A stretch of DNA of 64,000 bases, from NCBI RefSeq assembly GCF_039566955.1, contig NZ_CP154796.1, positions 4,526,001-4,590,000 of the forward strand, written 5' to 3'. Shown in pieces: positions 27,309 through 37,613 of the stretch (positions are counted from its first letter, which is position 1; each line of letters starts with the position of its first letter). This DNA comes from Micromonospora sp. DSM 45708 (lineage in GTDB: Bacteria; Actinomycetota; Actinomycetes; Mycobacteriales; Micromonosporaceae). A program made the position numbers and the translations under genes. The notes beneath the pieces are model-generated. The model was not told the origin of the DNA, ran no database searches, and worked only from the letters and a program-made list of their open reading frames with translations.

Positions 27309-28772
27309 TCAGACGATCTTGAGGTTGGCCATCATGCCCATCGCGCTGTGGTCGACCATGTGGCAGTGATAGGGGTAGACGCCGCGCCAGGTGTCGAACG
27401 TCGCCTGCAACCGCACGCTCTGCCCCGGCCAGACGATCACGGTGTCCTTCAGCCCGGACTCGGTGGGATCGGCCGGTGCGCCGTTGCGGTCGAGCACCCG
27501 GAACTGCACCAGGTGCATGTGGAAGTTGTGCGGCATGACGACGTTGGCGTTGGTCACCGTCCACTCCTCGGTGCTGCCCCAGGCGATGGTGGTGTCGATC
27601 CGGGCCGGGTCGAAGACCCTCCCGTCGATGTACGCCCGATGCCCGCCGGAACCCACCTCGTCCATCCGCAGCTCGATGCTGCGGCGCACGGTCGGCGTGG
27701 GCAGCGGCGGCAGCGTACGCAGCCGCTGCGGCACCGACGTGCGGTCCGGTCCCTTCGCCGGTACGACGTCGAAGCGCATCACCTGGCCCACCTGCTCGGC
27801 CGGGCCGGGGCCCATCAGGTTCTGCAGCACCACGGAGGTGCCCGGCTGGTAGCGGGCGAAGTCGACCACCACGTCGAGCCGCTCACCCGGCGAGAGCAGC
27901 ACGTACGGCATGGTGACCGGCGCCTCCAGCAGGCCGCCGTCGGAGCCGATCACCGTGATGTCCCCGCCGTCGGCGAGCCGCAGCAGGTAGAACCGCAGGT
28001 TGCTGGCGTTGACCAGGCGCAGCCGGTAGCGGCGGGCCTGCACCTCGAAGCGCGGCCACGGCCGCCCGTTCACCAGCAGGGTGGTCCGGCTGTCGGCGTC
28101 GTCCATGGTCCAGACCAACTGGGCGTTGTCGTCCAGGTGCGCGTCGCGCAGCACGAGCGGGACGTCGAACCGGCCCCGGGGCAGCGGCAGCGCCGCCTCG
28201 GTGCGGTCGGTGAGCAGGTAGAGGCTGGCCAGGCCCCGGTAGAGGTGCTCGGCCTCCATGTGGTGGGTGTGGTCGTGCATCCAGAGCGTGGCGTGCGGCT
28301 GCCGGTTCGGGTAGGTGTAGACCCGCTCGCCGCCGGGCGGGATCGTGGCATCGCCCGAGCCGTCGTCGCCGGGGGCGGTGGCGCCGCCGTGCAGGTGCAC
28401 CGCCGTGGGCATGTCCAGCCGGTTCCGCTGACGGACCACCACCCGCCGACCCGACGTGGCGTGGATCGTCGGGCCGGGCAGGTCGCCGTTGTAGGTGTAC
28501 ACCTCGGTACGCGTGCCGGGCACGATCTCCAGTCGCCGCCGGTGCATGGTGACCGAGTAGTAGTCGGTGGTGGCGGTCCGCAGCACCGGACGCAGGGACT
28601 GCGGCACGGTCAACGGAACGGTGAACGGGGTCACGGGCGTGGCCGTCGGCGCGGCGGTCCCGGCCGTGGCGGGAGCCGCGCCCCACTGCCCGGCCAGACC
28701 GGCCAGGCCACCGGTCGCCCCGACGATGCCCGACGCCGCGCCCAGGCGCAGCAGTTGACGACGAGTGGACAA
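27309..28772 (-). CDS. Tat-exported multicopper oxidase (CotA/bilirubin-oxidase-like)
   Basis: 487 residues. The start is TTG 28772, with GGGGAAGGAA five bases upstream. The N-terminus STRRQLLRLGAASG is a twin-arginine signal. All four copper motifs are intact: HLHGG (about 123), WMHDHTHH (about 164), HNFHMHL (about 414) and HCHMVDHSAMGMM (about 467), with Met as axial ligand of the type 1 copper. Enzymes of this group oxidise phenols, bilirubin or metals with reduction of oxygen to water outside the membrane. The gene stands alone. Confidence 0.93.
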   Translation of the reverse strand: MSTRRQLLRLGAASGIVGATGGLAGLAGQWGAAPATAGTAAPTATPVTPFTVPLTVPQSLRPVLRTATTDYYSVTMHRRRLEIVPGTRTEVYTYNGDLPGPTIHATSGRRVVVRQRNRLDMPTAVHLHGGATAPGDDGSGDATIPPGGERVYTYPNRQPHATLWMHDHTHHMEAEHLYRGLASLYLLTDRTEAALPLPRGRFDVPLVLRDAHLDDNAQLVWTMDDADSRTTLLVNGRPWPRFEVQARRYRLRLVNASNLRFYLLRLADGGDITVIGSDGGLLEAPVTMPYVLLSPGERLDVVVDFARYQPGTSVVLQNLMGPGPAEQVGQVMRFDVVPAKGPDRTSVPQRLRTLPPLPTPTVRRSIELRMDEVGSGGHRAYIDGRVFDPARIDTTIAWGSTEEWTVTNANVVMPHNFHMHLVQFRVLDRNGAPADPTESGLKDTVIVWPGQSVRLQATFDTWRGVYPYHCHMVDHSAMGMMANLKIV

Positions 28773-28916
28773 GGCAGTTCCTTCCCCGAGGGGTGCGAAA
28801 GGTTCCGGCAGCCGCCGTCGGGCTGGTGGGCCGGGCGGTCGTCGCAGGCACGATGATCCCGGGGATTCCGTCGGGAGGAGACCCCTATCGACCGCACATC
28901 CGGACCGGTCCTCCCC

Positions 28917-29645
28917 TTAGAGGCTCCCCGCGACCCGGGTCGCGGCATGGTCACTCAAAGGTGCCGGGACCGTCGGGGTGTCGAGGGCATCGAGGTAGCG
29001 GGCGAAGCCGTACGGGGCGCGGGCCTGCCGCCGGGCACTGGTCCGGACCGGGCAGCCCGGGTCGGCGACGACCCGTACGGCATGCCGACGACCCCGCTCG
29101 ACCAGGTCGTGGTCCTCGCCGTGCGGCAGGTCGGCGAACCCACCCAGCCGCTCGTAGGCCGGGGCGGCGCAGCCCAGGTTCGCACCGTGGACGTGTCGAT
29201 GCCCGGTGCTGGTCAGATCCCGTCGGTACCGGGTCTCGAAACGCTCCCGGACCTGCTCGGAGCGGGGTGCCCAGTCGGTCACCCGCACGGTGCCGACAAG
29301 CAGGTCGGTGCCGGCGCGGGCGTGGCGCAACTGCCAGCCGCCCCACCGCCGGGGCACGCGGCTGTCCGCGTCGGTGGTGGCGAGCCACAGATCCCGCGGG
29401 CCGTGGCGCAGCGCGTGCGCCATGCCGACCGCGCGAGCACGGCCGACGTTGCGGGCCCGCACCGTCAGCACGACGGCGCCGAGTCGCTCGGCGACGGCGG
29501 CGGTCCCGTCCCGGCAGTCGTCGGCCACGACGATCACCTCCGACGGCACGGGCAGGCGACGGAGCGCACCGAGGACCGAGGTCAGGCAACCGGGCAACAG
29601 TTCCTGCTCGTCGTGGGCGGGCACCACGACGGCCATCCGCCTCAC
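28917..29645 (-). CDS. GT2 family glycosyltransferase (fourth gene of ACAD/PIG-L operon)
   Basis: 242 residues from GTG 29645, which overlaps the methyltransferase stop as GTGA; the longer open frame is a shadow. GT-A features are AVVVPAHDEQELLPGCLTSV, VIVVADDCRDGT, RNVGRARAVGMAHAL and the DADSRVP metal motif, with GEDHDLVERG as the probable catalytic region. No membrane helix is seen. It closes a four-gene minus-strand operon whose other products are a PIG-L deacetylase, a NodS-like methyltransferase and an acyl-CoA-dehydrogenase-like protein. Confidence 0.9.
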   Translation of the reverse strand: MRRMAVVVPAHDEQELLPGCLTSVLGALRRLPVPSEVIVVADDCRDGTAAVAERLGAVVLTVRARNVGRARAVGMAHALRHGPRDLWLATTDADSRVPRRWGGWQLRHARAGTDLLVGTVRVTDWAPRSEQVRERFETRYRRDLTSTGHRHVHGANLGCAAPAYERLGGFADLPHGEDHDLVERGRRHAVRVVADPGCPVRTSARRQARAPYGFARYLDALDTPTVPAPLSDHAATRVAGSL

Positions 29646-30264
29646 CACAGACCCTCGGCCTGCGCCACGGAGCGGGCTGGCGGCGGCACGCGGAGGAAGA
29701 CGTCGAGCAGGAAGTCCGCCTCCTCGTGGCGTGCCGTCCGCACCAGCCCGTCCACGTCGTCGAGCAGCCGGTGCACGTCGTCCCCGCCACGGGCGTGCTC
29801 GGCCACCGCTGGCCGCCAGTGCACGGCGACGAGCGTGCCACCCGGTTCGAGCGAGCCCACCGTCCGGGTGGTCAGCAGGTCCAGCCCGGCGTCGTCGAAG
29901 TAGTAGCCGAGCTCGGAGAGCACGATCAGATCGAAGCGGGCGTCCGCCACGGCCGGCCACTCGTCGGGAACACGCATCCGCTCCACCCGTACGTGGGCCT
30001 GGTCCGCGAGCCGCTGCCGGGTGCTCGCCACCGGCGCGGCGGCGATGTCGACGGCCAGCAGCCGGTCGCACCGCTGCGCGAGCCGGCGGGTGAGCATGCC
30101 TGTCGAGCATCCCGGTTCGAATGCCGACCGGTAACGCCGACGAGGCAGACAGGCGACGGTCAGCTCGTGCTTACGCTGGTCGTACCAGCGGGTCTCGAAA
30201 CTCCACGGGTCGTCGGCCTCGGCGTACATGTCGTCGAAGTACTCGGCTGGGGTGCCGCGTGAGC

Positions 30265-30268
<4 letters not shown>
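29642..30268 (-). CDS. SAM-dependent methyltransferase, NodS-like
   Basis: 208 residues, ATG 30268 overlapping the PIG-L stop by four bases. The N-terminal YFDDMYAEADDPWSFETRWYDQRKHELTVACL is the hallmark of the NodS-type group, which N-methylates chitooligosaccharide amines in rhizobia. The SAM site is FEPGCSTGMLTRRLAQRCDRLLAVDIA. Placed after a deacetylase that would free an amine, it may methylate that amine, an inference from order and family. Confidence 0.9.
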
Positions 30269-31019
<751 letters not shown>

Positions 31020-31026
<7 letters not shown>

Positions 31027-31982
31027 CCGGGATCTCCGACCGCCGTCACCAGCTCGCCCAGATGAGCGAGGTCCGCCTCCGCGTGGCTCTGCCGCAGATA
31101 CACCGTCAGGTCGGCGACCCGCCTGGCGTGGTCGGCGTCCTGGCACAGCGGGCCCGCCCCCAGCGCCCGGCCGACCCGGTCGACGACGGTGGTGGCGCTC
31201 GCCTCGACGGTGGCGCGCACCTGGTGTGCCAGCCGGTCGGCGTCGCCGGTGGGGTTCGCGTCGATCTCGTCGGCGGCGGCGAACAGGACGCCGCGGGCGG
31301 CGGTCAGGGTCGCGTCCACCGCCCCGAGGTGCGCCATGGCGTGCGGGCCGAGGCGGCGGCGCCGCGCCGCGTCGTGCAGGGCGTCGGCGATCCCGACCGC
31401 GCCGCCGTACCAGCACGCCGCCACACCCGCCCCGCCGTGCCAGAAGCCCGGCCGTGAGGTGTAGCAACCGGGCCCGCCGACACCGACGGCGGTAACCCCG
31501 TCGAAGCGGACGGTTCGACTGTCACTGGCGGCCATGCCGACGGCGGGCCAGGTGTCGGCCAGCGGGGTGACCCCGGCCGCGCCGACCTCGATCGAGAACA
31601 GTCGTACGCCGTCGTCAGCGGTCGCGGTCACCAGGGCCCGGGACAGCAGACCCGCCCCGGAGCACCACGGTCGGTCCCCGGTCAGCCGCCACCGGTCTCC
31701 GTCCCGGGTCGCGGTGACCGAGGCCGGCGCGGCGGCCCAGACGCCCCACGGCTCGCGGCGCCACGCCGGGGCGATCGTCACCCCGAGTTCGGCGAGGATC
31801 GCCAGCGCGTCGGCGTGTCCCTCCCCCAGCCGGGCCAACGCCGGGTCGGCGCGACCGAGCTCGACGAGGCACCGGAACCGCTCGTCCGTCCGTCCGCCAC
31901 CGGGCAACGGCAGGTCGAGACGCCCCCCGAGCACGGCCGATCGGAACGCGGCAGCCGTGGGCTCGCCGCCCGTGGTCGTCAT
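31020..31982 (-). CDS. Acyl-CoA dehydrogenase-like flavoprotein, shortened
   Basis: 320 residues from ATG 31982, short for the family (about 380). The middle has the ACAD beta-domain pattern (PWGVWAAAPASVTATRDGDRWRLTGDRPWCSGAGLLSRALVTA), and the helical C-terminal domain has the ATVEASATTVVDRVGRALGAGPLCQDADHARRVADLTVYLRQSHAEADLAHLG pattern. The N-terminal helical domain is reduced. It is the first full-length gene of the operon and is unlikely to serve beta-oxidation given its sugar-type neighbours. The start overlaps the 34-codon upstream ORF as ATGA. Confidence 0.85.
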
Positions 31983-32083
31983 CGGCTTTCCGCCACGGTG
32001 AGCGCCTCCCCGACCGCGCCGGCCGGTGCCCGGCCGGTCCCGCCGTCGACGACCGGGAACGTCCCCGGACGGCCGATGGTCAT
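31979..32083 (-). CDS. 34-residue ORF translationally coupled to ACAD-like gene
   Basis: ATG 32083 follows GGAGGGGAG with seven-base spacing, stronger than the site before the ACAD-like gene. The peptide reads MTIGRPGTFPVVDGGTGRAP and continues to ...ALTVAESR, with the stop overlapping the next ATG as ATGA. It may be a true small protein, a coupling leader, or the remains of a longer N-terminal part. Nothing similar is recognised. Confidence 0.5.
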   Translation of the reverse strand: MTIGRPGTFPVVDGGTGRAPAGAVGEALTVAESR

Positions 32084-32257
32084 CGCGCACTCCCCTCCGG
32101 TGACGTGGCGACCCGAGTGGGCCGCGGCCGGAAGATGCCCCTCGCATCGGGGTCGAAACCATCGCCGGTCACCGGGTCTGAGGGGCGACCTGAACGCCAC
32201 CTGGGAGTTGTGGTCCGGCCGCATCGAGGCCGGCACGGCGGGGTAGGTACCAGCGGT

Positions 32258-33169
32258 ATGGCCGACACCGCGCTGCTGGACCTCGCCGCCGACTACCAGG
32301 TACACGAGGGATACGACGACGACCCGGTGCTGCTGCTGCCCGACGGCAGCCCGGTGGAGACCTGGCGCGACGGCTACCCGTACGACGAGCGTCTCGACCG
32401 GGAGGAGTACGACCACCAGAAGCGGTTGCTCCAGATCGAGCTGCTCAAGTTGCAGGACTGGGTCAAGGACACCGGCGAGCGGCTGGTGATCCTCTTCGAG
32501 GGCCGCGACGCCGCCGGCAAGGGTGGCACGATCAAGCGCTTCATGGAGCATCTCAACCCGCGCGGCGCGAGCGTGGTCGCGCTGGAGAAGCCGGACGTGC
32601 GCGAGGCCGGCCAGTGGTACTTCCAGCGCTGGCTGGCGCACCTGCCGGCGGCCGGTGAGATCGTGCTGTTCGACCGGTCCTGGTACAACCGGGCCGGCGT
32701 GGAACGGGTGATGGGCTTCTGCTCCCGCAAGGAGTACCTGGAGTTCCTGCGGCAGGCCCCGGACCTGGAGCGGATGCTGGTGCGCTCCGGCATCCGCCTG
32801 GTCAAGTTCTGGTTCTCGGTGTCCCGCAACGAGCAGCGCACCCGGTTCGTCATCCGCAAGGTCGATCCGGTGCGTCAGTGGAAGCTCTCGCCGATGGATC
32901 TCGCCTCACTCGACCGCTGGGACGACTACACCGAGGCCAAGGAGGCGATGTTCTTCTGGACCGACACCGCGGACGCGCCGTGGACGGTGGTGAAGAGCAA
33001 CGACAAGAAGCGGGCCCGGCTGGAGGCGATGCGCCACGTGCTGCACCGCTTCGACTACGCCGACAAGGACGAGGCCGTGGTCGGCACGCCGGACCCGCGC
33101 ATCATCGGGCCGGCCGGGCTCGACCTCGACCCGGAGGACCAGCCGGTGCCGATCTTCCCCCGCCCCTGA
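32258..33169 (+). CDS. ppk2: Polyphosphate kinase 2 (PPK2) family
   Basis: 303 residues from ATG 32258; the upstream open frame is rejected for lack of family sequence. The P-loop kinase motifs are clear: Walker A LFEGRDAAGKGGTIKR (about residue 78-93) and Walker B/lid LFDRSWYNRAGVERVMGF (about 137), then FWFSVSRNEQRTRF and WKLSPMD. Enzymes of this family move phosphate between polyphosphate and nucleotides. The single-domain form with this length fits class I, which mostly makes NTP from NDP, though direction cannot be read from sequence. It is divergent from the ACAD/PIG-L operon. Confidence 0.95.
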   Translation: MADTALLDLAADYQVHEGYDDDPVLLLPDGSPVETWRDGYPYDERLDREEYDHQKRLLQIELLKLQDWVKDTGERLVILFEGRDAAGKGGTIKRFMEHLNPRGASVVALEKPDVREAGQWYFQRWLAHLPAAGEIVLFDRSWYNRAGVERVMGFCSRKEYLEFLRQAPDLERMLVRSGIRLVKFWFSVSRNEQRTRFVIRKVDPVRQWKLSPMDLASLDRWDDYTEAKEAMFFWTDTADAPWTVVKSNDKKRARLEAMRHVLHRFDYADKDEAVVGTPDPRIIGPAGLDLDPEDQPVPIFPRP

Positions 33170-33196
33170 CCCGCGCTGGGCGCCCGCGTCGGCCGG

Positions 33197-33575
33197 TCAA
33201 CGCCAGGCGGGCGGCGCTTGCCCGTAGGCGGGCGGCAGGTGCGGCCAGCTCAGCGCACGGGACGGCGCGGATCGTCGACCCGCAGCACGTCGGCACCGAG
33301 CGCACCCAGCATCCGGACCGGCGATGACCCGGGTCAGGTCGAGCACCCGCACCCCCGGACGCCGGCAGCCGACCCGGTGCGACCGGCGACACCGGCAGCG
33401 GTCCACGGCTCAGCGGCACCATGTCGACCAGCGGCGACGCCAGCGGGTCCCGGCCGTCCGCCTCCCAGTGGGCCCGGGTACGAGCGGCCACGGCCAACCC
33501 GCCTGCGGCGTACACCGCACGCCCGACCTCCCCCGCCGGGCGGCCGGCCCTCGCCGAGGCGTTCCAGACCATCTC
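33197..33575 (-). pseudogene. Decayed CaiB/BaiF-type CoA-transferase
   Basis: Three frames of the minus strand each hold a piece of this family. One reads VGRAVYAAGGLAVAARTRAHW (about 33540-33470), the next RRPGVRVLDLTRVIAGP (about 33363-33315), the third MLGALGADVLRVDDPRR (about 33310-33260). The tail SWPHLPPAYGQAPPAWR to the stop at 33197 looks like a family C-terminus. Two frameshifts and a large internal deletion are needed to join them. This fills most of the 500-base gap between PPK2 and the YunG-like gene. Confidence 0.75.
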
Positions 33576-33674
33576 CCCCGTGCTCCTCGCCGGGTCCTTG
33601 ACCCTCGACCTGCTGGAGGGTCCACCCTGCACAGGTGACACCCGGAGAAGCTGGCAGGGCGAGGAGAGCACCCG

Positions 33675-34079
33675 ATGACGGACCTGGAGCGGCTGCGGTC
33701 GGCACTACGCACGAGCTGGGGCGCGGACACCTGCGATCCGCACGACGTGCGGGACTGGCATCCGGGCAACCCGGCCCGTGGCCAGTGCGGGGTCACCGCA
33801 CTGATCATCCATGACCTTCTCGGCGGTGAACTCGTTCTCGGCGAGGTCGTCGTCGGGGGCGTCAAGGTCGGTCACCACTACTGGAACCGGCTGCCCGACG
33901 GCGACGACATCGACCTCACCGCCGACCAGTTCCACCCGTGGGAGACCGTCGTCGGCGCCCGGGTGCAGCAACGTCCGCCGGGACCGCCCGGACGATGCCG
34001 GCAGCAGTACGAGTTGTTGCGAGGACGGGTGCTGTCCGGTCTCGACCGGACCCGGCGGGAAGAGACCGGCGCGGCGTGA
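33675..34079 (+). CDS. YunG-like family protein
   Basis: 134 residues, ATG 33675 after GAGGAGAG. The pattern LRTSWGADTCDPHDVRDWHPGNPARGQCGVTALIIHDLLGGEL...GHHYWNRLPDGDDIDLTADQF matches the YunG family, in which the Cys after GQ and the His of HHYWN are conserved, suggesting a papain-like or transglutaminase-type fold. No activity is established. It converges on the NACHT gene. Confidence 0.85.
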   Translation: MTDLERLRSALRTSWGADTCDPHDVRDWHPGNPARGQCGVTALIIHDLLGGELVLGEVVVGGVKVGHHYWNRLPDGDDIDLTADQFHPWETVVGARVQQRPPGPPGRCRQQYELLRGRVLSGLDRTRREETGAA

Positions 34080-34116
34080 CGGACCGGCGCGGTGAGCTTC
34101 CAGCGCCGTAGCCGCG

Positions 34117-36207
34117 TCACGGGACAGCGGCGCCGGCCAGGCGGCGCCGTAGCTCCTCGTGGCGGAACCGGTAGACCGGACCGGCCTGTCGCAGGATGCC
34201 CCGCTGGCGGGCGTCGTCCAGGAATCGGATGACGCGCCAGGGCAGACGGCCGGTCACGGCGAGGTACGGCCGGGTGAGGGTGCTCCAGGAACCCCACGCG
34301 GTACAGGTCAGGACGTAGGCCAGCCGGGCGGGTATCGCCATGCCCGCGGCGGCGAGACCGACTGTCACGCCGCCGAACGCGCCGAAGGCCCCGCCGATCC
34401 CGACGACGCACGCCAGCGTGACGACGCCCGAGCGCAGCAGGACGCTGCGGCGACTCGACCCGAGCGACGCGTGCGGGCTGCTGATGAGTTCGGGCTCGGC
34501 CGGGATCTCGACGGACCGCAGCAGGATCACGGTGATCGCGGTCGACAGCGCGACCGCGATGGAGGGCACGGTGCCGAACGCGAAGGCGAGCGACCATCCG
34601 CCGGCCGACAGGAGGATCACCTTCAGCGGCAGAAAGGACGCCTTCGCGATGAAGAAGACGACCACGAAGTCGCGGAACTGGTCGCGGAGACGTCCGTGGA
34701 GACGCACCTGTGTCCGCATGGGTGGCGCGCCCCGGGCCGGCCAGCCCGTGTACAGGCCGCCGACGAGCGCCACCACCCCGGACAGTGCCACGCCGGGCCG
34801 GAGCACCGCGTCGCCTCGGCCGCCGAAGTGACTGAACAGCACCGTGAGCAGTGTGACGGTGAGCAGTGCCGCCAGCCCGTGTACGGCCCCGCAGCACAGC
34901 ACCCGGACGGCCCTGGGCACCTGGTCGCGGAGCTGCCACCAGGCCAGGTCCCCGCTGCGGGACCCGCCGCCGTAGCGGGCGAGACACGTCAGCCACGGGC
35001 GCGCGGCCTCCGCCGTCCAACCGTTCGGTGACCGGTGGCGGTAGACGGCCGGGACGAAAGCCGTCAACAGGTGCTGCCGGAGGTCGTCAGCGGTGGGAAA
35101 GCGATCCCGGTCGAGCAGTTCGGCCGGATCGTGGCCGTTGTCGGAATAGCCGGTCCGGGCCAGGTAGACCATGAGGGGCGTGCTCAGCGCCCCGGCCAGC
35201 GCAGCGGCGGCCGGGTCGCTGGCGTGCCGGCCAAGCCGGGCGAGCACCGGGCCCCACCCGCCGCGGTCGGTGTCGGTTGCCGTGGGCGACGGACGGCTGG
35301 TGCGACGGAGGTAGTGGGCCAGATCGGTCGGCGTCAGGCCCGGTAGTTCGATGCCGGCCGCCCCGGCCAACACGGATCCGTCGGCGACCGTCGCCTCGTA
35401 CTCGGCTGCTCGCGACGTCAGGACCAGCGGCACCGATGCGGCGAGGTTCATCTGCTCGATCGCCAGTTTGCGCAGGCGAGGTGGCATGTCGTCGAACCCG
35501 TCGAGGATCGGCCAGACGTGCCCGCCGCCGACCAACCGCGCGGCGACCCCGGGTCGGTCCGGGCCGGCCAGCTCAGGATGGTCGTGGGCCAGTTGTGCGA
35601 CCATCCAGTCTCGCAGGGGGTCGGCGGGATCCCACGAGCAGGCGTGGAGCACCACCGGCACCGGACCACCAGGACGACGGACGTCCAGCAGATCGAGGGC
35701 GAGCCGGGTGACCAGTACGGTCTTGCCGGCCCCGGCCGCGCCGAGGACGACCAGCCGACCAGACGGGATCCGGCCGTGAACCCTGGCGATGTCCGCTGAG
35801 GTTCCGGCCAGCCGCAGCGGGCCGGGCTCGGCGCCGGGGCGGGCCCGGCGGATGTTGGACCAGTGGTCGAGCAGTTTCCCCGGGGCCGGCCGGAACCGCA
35901 CCAGCATCGCGGGTGGGGCCTGCACCCGCCGTTGCTCCTCCGCCTGGACGTACCGCTCACGGAGGGCCCGCGCCAACCAGTCGGCCGCTTCGTCGAGGTC
36001 GCTCGGGCGCCAGGTGACCGAAGGCGCCGCCGACTTGTCGCGGACCCCGACGGCGACGGCCGCCACGCCGAGGAGCCCGGTCGCCGTCCAGACCACGGGG
36101 GGCCACCAACTCGCCGTCACCTGCACGGTGCTGGTCGCCAGATTGCCGACCACCGCCAGCACCACCGGGACCGCGGCCACCAGGATCGACCGACGCCACC
36201 CGCGCAT
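34117..36207 (-). CDS. NACHT-domain NTPase with membrane segments
   Basis: 696 residues from ATG 36207, which has GGAGG six to seven bases upstream. Two N-terminal membrane helices are followed by a cytosolic linker and a NACHT domain: Walker A VVLGAAGAGKTVLV (about 152), Walker B VWPILDGFDDMP (about 232), and sensor LVLTSRAAEYEA. After the helical part, the C-terminal 250 residues hold five or so membrane helices and end near GILRQAGPVYRFRHEELRRRLA. This layout is common in actinomycetes; related STAND NTPases act in signalling or phage defence, but no effector domain is visible here. Confidence 0.85.
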   Translation of the reverse strand: MRGWRRSILVAAVPVVLAVVGNLATSTVQVTASWWPPVVWTATGLLGVAAVAVGVRDKSAAPSVTWRPSDLDEAADWLARALRERYVQAEEQRRVQAPPAMLVRFRPAPGKLLDHWSNIRRARPGAEPGPLRLAGTSADIARVHGRIPSGRLVVLGAAGAGKTVLVTRLALDLLDVRRPGGPVPVVLHACSWDPADPLRDWMVAQLAHDHPELAGPDRPGVAARLVGGGHVWPILDGFDDMPPRLRKLAIEQMNLAASVPLVLTSRAAEYEATVADGSVLAGAAGIELPGLTPTDLAHYLRRTSRPSPTATDTDRGGWGPVLARLGRHASDPAAAALAGALSTPLMVYLARTGYSDNGHDPAELLDRDRFPTADDLRQHLLTAFVPAVYRHRSPNGWTAEAARPWLTCLARYGGGSRSGDLAWWQLRDQVPRAVRVLCCGAVHGLAALLTVTLLTVLFSHFGGRGDAVLRPGVALSGVVALVGGLYTGWPARGAPPMRTQVRLHGRLRDQFRDFVVVFFIAKASFLPLKVILLSAGGWSLAFAFGTVPSIAVALSTAITVILLRSVEIPAEPELISSPHASLGSSRRSVLLRSGVVTLACVVGIGGAFGAFGGVTVGLAAAGMAIPARLAYVLTCTAWGSWSTLTRPYLAVTGRLPWRVIRFLDDARQRGILRQAGPVYRFRHEELRRRLAGAAVP

Positions 36208-36464
36208 ACCGGTCCTCCATCGGTGCCGATCGTCGTGCCGCAACACCCTACAACGCACTGTCGAGCGTGGACCTGCGTCGGCGGGAACGCTCCCGGCGGG
36301 ATCGGCTCGCGGCGACGGACGTCAAGTGGCGGAAGCGGTCGCTCCCCGCACCGGCCGGTCGATCCGGGCCGCCGAACGGCCTTGACCATCCGGTGCAGTG
36401 ATGACCATCGTTGAGAACGACTGCCAGAATGACCGGCGTGTCATTGCTCGGTCACTCTGCGACC

Positions 36465-37613
36465 ATGACCGATGTCACGGGGGAGGGCCGGGCGAACCGG
36501 TTCATGCTGGCGCTGCTGGCGCTGCATCGGTTCACCTGCCTGGCTCCGGCGGTCGTCACCTGCGCCTACGGCGCGTACCGCAGCGCCTGGACCAACCTCG
36601 GCCTGCTGGTCGCGGCGACGGCCTGGAACGTGGTGCTGTTCGGGGTGGCCCGGCGGCGGGGCTGGTTCCCGGCGGCGCTGGTGCACTTCGACGTCCTGCT
36701 GGCCGGCACGGTGCTGGTGGCGGTAACCGCCAACCTGACGACCGGCGTCACGGCCCCGAACTGGGGCAACCTGGTGGTGCAGGCGAGCGGATCGCTGGTG
36801 GGGGCGGCGCTGACCCGCCCCTGGGCCGTCGCGGGGAACCTGCTGGTGCTGATGCTCATCCAGTCGCTGGTGATCGTCGCCGTCGGGCCGGGAACGGGCC
36901 CCTCGGTGCCGGCGCTCGTCCACGCGGTCAACGGCGTGGCCTGCTTCGCGCTGGTCGCCGGCTTCGCCGTGCGCTACCTGCGTCGCACCGGACGCAACCT
37001 CGACCGGACCAACGCGCAACGGTTGGCGGCCGAGGCCGACGCCGCCGCCGATCACGCCCGTTTCGTCACCCGGCTCGCCCACCACCGGACGCTGCACGAC
37101 ACGGTGCTGACCACGCTGACGTTGATCGCCCGCGGCGTGGCCGACCCGGCCCGGCCCGAGGTACGCCGGCGCTGCGCCCGCGACGCGGAAGTGGTCCGGG
37201 GGCTGCTCGGCGACGGCTCCGACGTGGAGTTCGGCACGCTCGGCGAGGCGCTGCGGGACGTGGTCAGCGAGGCGTCCCTGCTCGGCCTGCGGATCCGGTA
37301 CCAGGGGGCGAGCGTCCCCGCGGACGTACCGCCCCAGGTCGTGGCCGCGCTGCGCGCGGCGACGCAGGAGGCACTGAACAACGTGGTCAAGCACGCCGGT
37401 GTGGATCGTGCCTGGCTGACCGTGACCGTGGAGGGCCGGCTGCTGCGGGTGACGGTGGTCGACCGCGGGCGCGGCTTCCACCCGGCGGAGGCACCCGTGG
37501 GCTTCGGCTTCCGGCACTCGATCGTCGACCGGGTGGCCGAGGTGGGCGGCCGGGCCCGCGTCTCCAGCGAGCCGGGGGCCGGGACGTGTGTGGAGCTGAC
37601 GTGGACCGGCTGA
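36465..37613 (+). CDS. Sensor histidine kinase (NarL/DesK type)
   Basis: About 382 residues from ATG 36465; other in-frame starts at 36411 (TTG) and 36429 (ATG) exist and none has a strong ribosome site. Five or six membrane helices form the sensor, with almost no outside domain. The phospho-acceptor His is in LAHHRTLHDTVLTTLTLIARG and the HATPase motifs are ATQEALNNVVKHAG (N box), VVDRGRGF (G1) and GFGFRHSIVDRVAEVGG. It overlaps the response regulator gene by 13 bases. The signal is unknown, probably membrane-related. Confidence 0.9.
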   Translation: MTDVTGEGRANRFMLALLALHRFTCLAPAVVTCAYGAYRSAWTNLGLLVAATAWNVVLFGVARRRGWFPAALVHFDVLLAGTVLVAVTANLTTGVTAPNWGNLVVQASGSLVGAALTRPWAVAGNLLVLMLIQSLVIVAVGPGTGPSVPALVHAVNGVACFALVAGFAVRYLRRTGRNLDRTNAQRLAAEADAAADHARFVTRLAHHRTLHDTVLTTLTLIARGVADPARPEVRRRCARDAEVVRGLLGDGSDVEFGTLGEALRDVVSEASLLGLRIRYQGASVPADVPPQVVAALRAATQEALNNVVKHAGVDRAWLTVTVEGRLLRVTVVDRGRGFHPAEAPVGFGFRHSIVDRVAEVGGRARVSSEPGAGTCVELTWTG

